From an uncultured bacterium (GTDB taxonomy: Bacteria > Verrucomicrobiota > Lentisphaeria > Victivallales > UBA1829), in contig URKJ01000021.1 of the NCBI GenBank assembly GCA_900548385.1, positions 1 through 64,000 on the forward strand: a DNA stretch of 64,000 nucleotides, in the 5' to 3' direction. This document shows positions 59,675 to 64,000 of the stretch, one piece after another (position 1 is the first letter of the stretch; the number at the start of each line of letters is the position of its first letter). The notes beneath the pieces were generated by a model. That model searched no databases, had not been told where the DNA came from, and saw nothing but the letters and a program-made list of their open reading frames with translations. Position numbers and translations under genes: made by a program.

Positions 59675-60727
59675 ATGGGAAACGCGATACCGGAGTATGT
59701 AAAGGTTCGCTCTTTCATCTATTCTCTGGCAGTGAACAGAACTGATCCGATGCAGAAAATGCCGTCGGAAAAGGAGCTGTGCTCAATGTTTCAGGTCAGC
59801 AGAGTGACCGTGCGGAACGCGTTGGAGCCGCTGGTCAGCTCCGGTGTCCTCATCTGCAAGCGCGGTATGGGAACATTCGTCAATCCCGCGTTTCAGACAA
59901 ACCGGGAACGGAACTCCTATACGCTCGGTTATATCCGTTACGGGGGAATGCAGTCCACCGGACAGCTCACCGGAAGTGCGGCGGATGCGATCGAACTCTG
60001 CGGCATGGATTATGAACCGCTGGACACGGCGTCCGGCTCCGTCAACCAGTTTTCCGAACTGCTCAAAGGACTTTCCGGCATTGTATGGGACTTCTATATG
60101 GAACGGAGTCGACCGTATCTTGATATTCTGCACCGGAGCGGACGCCCCTATCTTCTGCTGACACAGGAAAAACAACTGCAATGCGACGTCATCCGGGAAG
60201 ATAAAGCGGCGGAGGGACGTTTGCTGACGGAATACGCGTTGAAAAACGGACACCGCCACATTCTGTTTCTCTGCCGTACCGAACCGGAAGCACAACTTCT
60301 GGAGGGCACCACCTATTCCAATGCCATGCGGATTCTGTTCAACATCCCGCCGGACCAGCCGGTACCGGGCGATCATCTGCTGCATTACAGCAATCTGCAT
60401 GATTTCATCCGGAAGCCGGAATTCAAAAAATTCACCATGATTTATGCAGGCGGCACCATAGCACGCCAGTTTATGCAGGAACTGAACAATGCGGGGATCT
60501 CTGTCCCGGACGATATATCCGTCGTGACCTACGGGGATGCGTATCCGCGGTTCTTCGGCGGATTGACGCCTGTCCGCCTTTCCCTGAAAAATGAATTGGA
60601 AAACGCCGTTATCGACTGGCTGATCCGGCGGGTTGTAAATAAAGAAACCGGCGGAACGTTTGAACGGACGGTTTCCGTTCAGCTTTATCCCGGTCAAACA
60701 GTCAAAAAACAAAACGAAAGGATGTAG
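59675..60727 (+). CDS. GntR-type regulator with LacI-like sensor domain
   Basis: 350 residues from ATG 59675 behind AAAGGAGCTGTGGGC; a longer frame crosses the promoter. Winged helix-turn-helix at about 5-70 (MPSEKELCSMFQVSRVTVRN, ALEPLVSSGVLICKRGMGTF). A periplasmic-binding-protein-like sensor follows from ~80 (HILFLCRTEPEAQL, FTMIYAGGTIARQFMQELNN, AGISVPDDISVVTYGDAYPR). This GntR plus LacI-sensor design binds sugars. It is directly upstream of the pseudopilin and secreted enzyme genes and probably controls them. Confidence 0.93.
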   Translation: MGNAIPEYVKVRSFIYSLAVNRTDPMQKMPSEKELCSMFQVSRVTVRNALEPLVSSGVLICKRGMGTFVNPAFQTNRERNSYTLGYIRYGGMQSTGQLTGSAADAIELCGMDYEPLDTASGSVNQFSELLKGLSGIVWDFYMERSRPYLDILHRSGRPYLLLTQEKQLQCDVIREDKAAEGRLLTEYALKNGHRHILFLCRTEPEAQLLEGTTYSNAMRILFNIPPDQPVPGDHLLHYSNLHDFIRKPEFKKFTMIYAGGTIARQFMQELNNAGISVPDDISVVTYGDAYPRFFGGLTPVRLSLKNELENAVIDWLIRRVVNKETGGTFERTVSVQLYPGQTVKKQNERM

Positions 60728-60731
60728 AATT

Positions 60732-61484
60732 ATGCGGAAAAACAGAAAAAGAAACGGAAACAGCTTCACCCTCATAGAGCTCCTTGTCGTCATCGCGATT
60801 ATTGCGATACTGGCAGGAATGCTGCTTCCCGCACTGAACAAGGCACGCGACGCGGCAAAACGGATCTCCTGTACGAACAATATGAAGTCGTACGGGGTGA
60901 CAGTCCATATCTATGTCGGCGATAACGACGACTGGTGCCCGGCGGAAAAAGAGATGTTCCGCTGGGTGGGCAACCGCAGTTTCCCCGCCGTCTTTTACGG
61001 ACTTCCGGGAACGACTTCCATCACTCCGCAATACGATCAGCCGGGAATCAAAGGCCGCTGGATGTGCCCCGCCCAGCCTCCCGTCGCAAATGCGACCTGG
61101 TATCGCACCAACTATCAGCCGATGCAGGGAGACGCCGACACGGTCGGAAAAAACTTCGGCGGTATGTTCTATCAGGATTCCAGAAATGACGACAGCACCT
61201 ACACCATCCGCCGTTTCACGGAGGTACATTCCCAATCCGTCATCGTCGTTGAAAAAATGATGACAGAACAGGCGGAAGCCAACGGACTGGCACTCTCCTA
61301 TTTCGGCGGAAATCCATATTATTACAATAAACATTTCGAAACACTCGAAAGCGGAAATTATCAAAGCTGCATTGACTACCGCCACAGCATGAGCGCCAAT
61401 TTCGTATTCAAAGACGGGCACGTCGGCAATCACAGGGTGACAGGATTCCGGATCGACCCGAAAACCGGCGTCATTCAATATTAA
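60732..61484 (+). CDS. Type IV pilin-like (pseudopilin) protein
   Basis: 250 residues from ATG 60732, four bases past the regulator's stop. Short basic leader then SFTLIELLVVIAIIAILAGM, the prepilin peptidase site and helix; the residue before Phe is Ser rather than the usual Gly. After LLPALNKARDAAKRISCTNN comes the globular domain, ending in FVFKDGHVGNHRV, the C-terminal DG motif of this pseudopilin group, which is greatly expanded in Lentisphaerota. Probably exported and tied to the sugar system next to it. Its role is not known. Confidence 0.92.
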   Translation: MRKNRKRNGNSFTLIELLVVIAIIAILAGMLLPALNKARDAAKRISCTNNMKSYGVTVHIYVGDNDDWCPAEKEMFRWVGNRSFPAVFYGLPGTTSITPQYDQPGIKGRWMCPAQPPVANATWYRTNYQPMQGDADTVGKNFGGMFYQDSRNDDSTYTIRRFTEVHSQSVIVVEKMMTEQAEANGLALSYFGGNPYYYNKHFETLESGNYQSCIDYRHSMSANFVFKDGHVGNHRVTGFRIDPKTGVIQY

Positions 61485-61505
61485 TCCATATCAGGAGAAC
61501 CAGCG

Positions 61506-64000
61506 ATGAAAATTTCCGTACTTGCTCTTGCCTCCATGATCCCGTTCTGCGGAATGGCGGCAACTCTTCCCCTGCCCTCCGGAAAAGCGGAATTGAAACG
61601 GCAGGCAACAACCGTCATGGCTCAGAAAAAATTTATGCCGCGGATCGTCAATCAATCCATCGTCAGTGGAAACAAAACGCTGGAAGTCAATCCGAACGGA
61701 CAGCTCACCCTGAATTCCGACGGCGGCACTCTGGCGCGCTTCTTCTGCTATTTCACCGGAACCGATCAGCAAACCGGACAGAAACTGTGGATTGACGCGG
61801 GCAACCGTTATTACAAATCCACGCTTCGCAGAACGGACAGCGGATTTCTCTATGAGGGTATTCTGCGTCTCGGTGAACTTGAGTGGAAGCAGTACCGGCA
61901 GGAACTTACCCTCCAGCCGGACGGCCTGATCCGCATTGATTGCGAATGGTTCCCCTCGCCCGATCCGGAAAAGCTCACCCTGCGCAATCACTCGTTCTGG
62001 ATCACCCTTCCGCGCGCCCAAATGGATGGAAAGACGCTGGATCTCTGCGGTCGGAATATCACAGTAACTCCGGACAAAACAAACGGAATTCTCGGCACGA
62101 AACGGGAAATCGACCATATCCTGACCGTCTGTAAAGGCAATCCGGCGGAAGAATTCAAACTGATCGGAACGCGGAAATCGGAAATCGGCGGAATTGCGGT
62201 ATTCGCATTTCAAAACACGGTCCGCATTTCCATAAACGAAGTTTCCGGAACCCGGAAAACCCGTTTTTATCTCGACCTGCGAACCGGGACCGAAACGCAG
62301 CGGAAAACGGAGAACCCCGCCGGGATCGACTTCAAAAAAATCGAAAATCTGGAACTGCCGGACCGTTCTTCCAAAAATCTGTTCCGCAATCCGTCTTTTG
62401 AACAGGGATTTCATGAATACCATCTTTATCATTACGGCTATGATCCCATTCCGGGCAAATGGCACAAAGAGCCGTTTGTGATTGACGGGAAAGATTCTTT
62501 CGCCGGGGAAAAATCCCTGATGATCCGGATTTTGAACGACCGCGATACGGATCCCCGTTCTCTCCGGAAAGCGGCGAACCTCAGCACCTCCCCCGTAATT
62601 CTGGAACCGGGAATCTACACCTGCAGTTTTTATGCCAAAGGCGACGGGGCGGATCAGATTCTCAACGTCTGGTTCAACCGTTTCCGTTCGGGTTCCTCCT
62701 ACGGCGCTCTCCGGAAAGCAATCCGCAGTTATCCGCTGACAAAAGAATGGAAGCGCTATTCCTTCACGTTCCAACTGGATTTGCCGAAGCCGGTCATGTT
62801 TCACATGAATGCGGTTGCGAAATCAAAAAGCGGAACCGTCCGGATTGATGCGCTCCAACTGGAAAAAGGCAGCTCCGCCACTCCGTTTGAAACGAAAGCC
62901 GTCGAAGGGGAACTGCGGACCTCCGCCCCCGATCATTTCATCTCCGCCAAAACTGCGGTCAACGCGAAACTGCGTCTTCACACAGCTCCCGGAGTCAAGG
63001 GAAATGCGACGGTTTCCGTGAAAAACTTTTTCAACGAACCGCTGTTTCAGCAAAAACTACCGTTCACGGCGAATCAGAACGGCATTGCGGAACTTGCGCT
63101 TCCGCTGGACGGCAAACTCGGCAAAGGCATCTTTATGATCCGCACCGATTACGAACTGGAAGACGGGCGGCGCTGTTATGACCAGCACCGGCTGACCGTT
63201 GCCGATTTCCTCGAAAACAAGCATCCTCTGAAACGGATGTTCGCCAAGCAGTACGGAGGAATGGACCTTGATCTTCCGGATTTTCTGCGTCTCGCCGACC
63301 GTCTCCGCAAAGTCGGTATCGGATCGGAAACGCATCTGACACAGCATGAGAAACAATACTTTGACGCCTATCGCGCGTTCGGGATCGAACCAATCGACGG
63401 TGTTGTTTACAATCCGGTTTACAGGGATGGACGGCAGAAAGCCGGATTTGCGATTCTGAAACAGAAGCCGTATCGCGATTACCCGCAGTTGAGCGATACA
63501 GAAAATATTCTGATCCGGGATTTTTATCTGGAAGCGGATGGCAGAATCACTCCGGAGTATCTGAAAAAACTCAAAGAAGCGGTCAAAACCTATGTTTCCG
63601 CCCGCCCATGGATCAAGGTCTGGGGATTCGGCTGGGAAGTGTTCGCGGGGTTTCCCGTCAGCTGGTGGAGCAAGACAAACGACCCGGACGAAGCCGCCGC
63701 GAAATTCGCTCTTCTGCTGAAAGCCTTTGCGGAAGGCGTGCGGGAAGCGGATCCGTCCGCGAAGATCTATCAGGATCAGCCCTGCAGCATGACTCCGGAA
63801 AACAGCATTCCCGAAACCGACCGTCTGCTTGCCGCCTGCCGCAAGCTCGGCGTTGAATTTGACATCATCGGCTTTCATCCCTACCGTTTCAGTCCGGAAA
63901 ATCCCGACCTCGATGCCGATGCACAGACGGCATTCCGCATGATGAAAAAAAACGGATATTCCGATACGACTCCCGTTTACTGGGGCGAAATGATGCACTG
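61506..64000 (+). CDS. Secreted carbohydrate-active protein, 3' end outside window
   Basis: Open from ATG 61506 (CAGGAGAACCAGCG ahead) to the window edge, 831 complete codons with no stop. A signal peptide is likely (MKISVLALASMIPFCGMAA). A beta-rich region follows; NLFRNPSFEQGF near residue 295 starts a carbohydrate-binding-module-like jellyroll of the CBM4/9 look. From about 580 a barrel-like domain begins (FAKQYGGMDLDLPDFLRLAD, IKVWGFGWEVFAGFPVSWWS, FDIIGFHPYRFSPENPD, VYWGEMMH), resembling clan GH-A glycosidases with WE and a late GE as candidate acid pair. Substrate unknown. Co-directional with the regulator and pseudopilin. Confidence 0.88.
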   Translation, partial: MKISVLALASMIPFCGMAATLPLPSGKAELKRQATTVMAQKKFMPRIVNQSIVSGNKTLEVNPNGQLTLNSDGGTLARFFCYFTGTDQQTGQKLWIDAGNRYYKSTLRRTDSGFLYEGILRLGELEWKQYRQELTLQPDGLIRIDCEWFPSPDPEKLTLRNHSFWITLPRAQMDGKTLDLCGRNITVTPDKTNGILGTKREIDHILTVCKGNPAEEFKLIGTRKSEIGGIAVFAFQNTVRISINEVSGTRKTRFYLDLRTGTETQRKTENPAGIDFKKIENLELPDRSSKNLFRNPSFEQGFHEYHLYHYGYDPIPGKWHKEPFVIDGKDSFAGEKSLMIRILNDRDTDPRSLRKAANLSTSPVILEPGIYTCSFYAKGDGADQILNVWFNRFRSGSSYGALRKAIRSYPLTKEWKRYSFTFQLDLPKPVMFHMNAVAKSKSGTVRIDALQLEKGSSATPFETKAVEGELRTSAPDHFISAKTAVNAKLRLHTAPGVKGNATVSVKNFFNEPLFQQKLPFTANQNGIAELALPLDGKLGKGIFMIRTDYELEDGRRCYDQHRLTVADFLENKHPLKRMFAKQYGGMDLDLPDFLRLADRLRKVGIGSETHLTQHEKQYFDAYRAFGIEPIDGVVYNPVYRDGRQKAGFAILKQKPYRDYPQLSDTENILIRDFYLEADGRITPEYLKKLKEAVKTYVSARPWIKVWGFGWEVFAGFPVSWWSKTNDPDEAAAKFALLLKAFAEGVREADPSAKIYQDQPCSMTPENSIPETDRLLAACRKLGVEFDIIGFHPYRFSPENPDLDADAQTAFRMMKKNGYSDTTPVYWGEMMH

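Noticed and set aside
1..64000. CRISPR arrays or rRNA genes
   Set aside because: No regularly spaced short repeats and no rRNA-like sequence were found on reading the window.

Overview
The window looks like a chromosomal segment of a Lentisphaerota (Victivallis-like) bacterium or a close PVC relative. The evidence is indirect. The right end has a GntR/LacI-type sugar regulator, a pseudopilin of the FTLIELLVVIAIIAIL type and a large secreted carbohydrate-active protein in a row, a cassette typical of Victivallales. Housekeeping genes are of ordinary Gram-negative type (tig-clpP-clpX, ftsH, an LptF/G permease). No taxonomic search could be run.

Positions 1-31,525 are an accessory region of a quite different character: two divergent, tightly packed gene arrays fired from a control region at 11,013-11,337. 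The left array (minus strand, 11,012 to beyond position 1) and the right array (plus strand, 11,338 to 31,525) together hold about 30 genes, nearly all poorly described. Most encode polytopic membrane proteins, many with one to three CxxC...CxxC zinc ribbons. Mixed in are recognisable domains: ankyrin repeats, SMI1/KNR4 (SUKH), DUF1963, an acyl-carrier-like fold, NlpC/P60, NADAR, an MreB-like actin ATPase and an AAA/DUF4143 ATPase with its own promoter and a 14-bp palindrome. Neighbouring genes overlap by 4 nt (ATGA/GTGA). The last codons of each gene double as the ribosome binding site of the next, so many proteins end in EAKK (right array) or GGGK (left array). Every gap of 60-110 nt is bridged by a 23-30-codon micro-ORF. 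Paralogous N- or C-terminal halves, a gene fusion at a cassette boundary and frameshifted copies point to growth by duplication and shuffling. SUKH, DUF1963, ankyrin and NADAR domains together suggest an immunity/defence superlocus of the polyimmunity kind, but the zinc-ribbon membrane proteins that dominate it have no assigned role.

Positions 31,600-58,300 are core genes: tyrS and lysS (divergent), a DUF167 gene with ftsH, a tail-anchored FHA protein, tig-clpP-clpX, proB-miaB, an LptF/G-family permease, serC, a CorA-like transporter with an altered signature motif, an ogt pseudogene lacking its active site, an isopropylmalate/citramalate synthase-family gene, then a minus-strand operon metG-rhaB-membrane metalloprotease-like-nif3-araC, and a pepF-dus pair.

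Positions 58,300-64,000 carry repeats, a tRNA with anticodon CAU (probably tRNA-Ile2), two small unknown genes, and the regulator/pseudopilin/secreted enzyme cassette, whose last gene runs off the window.
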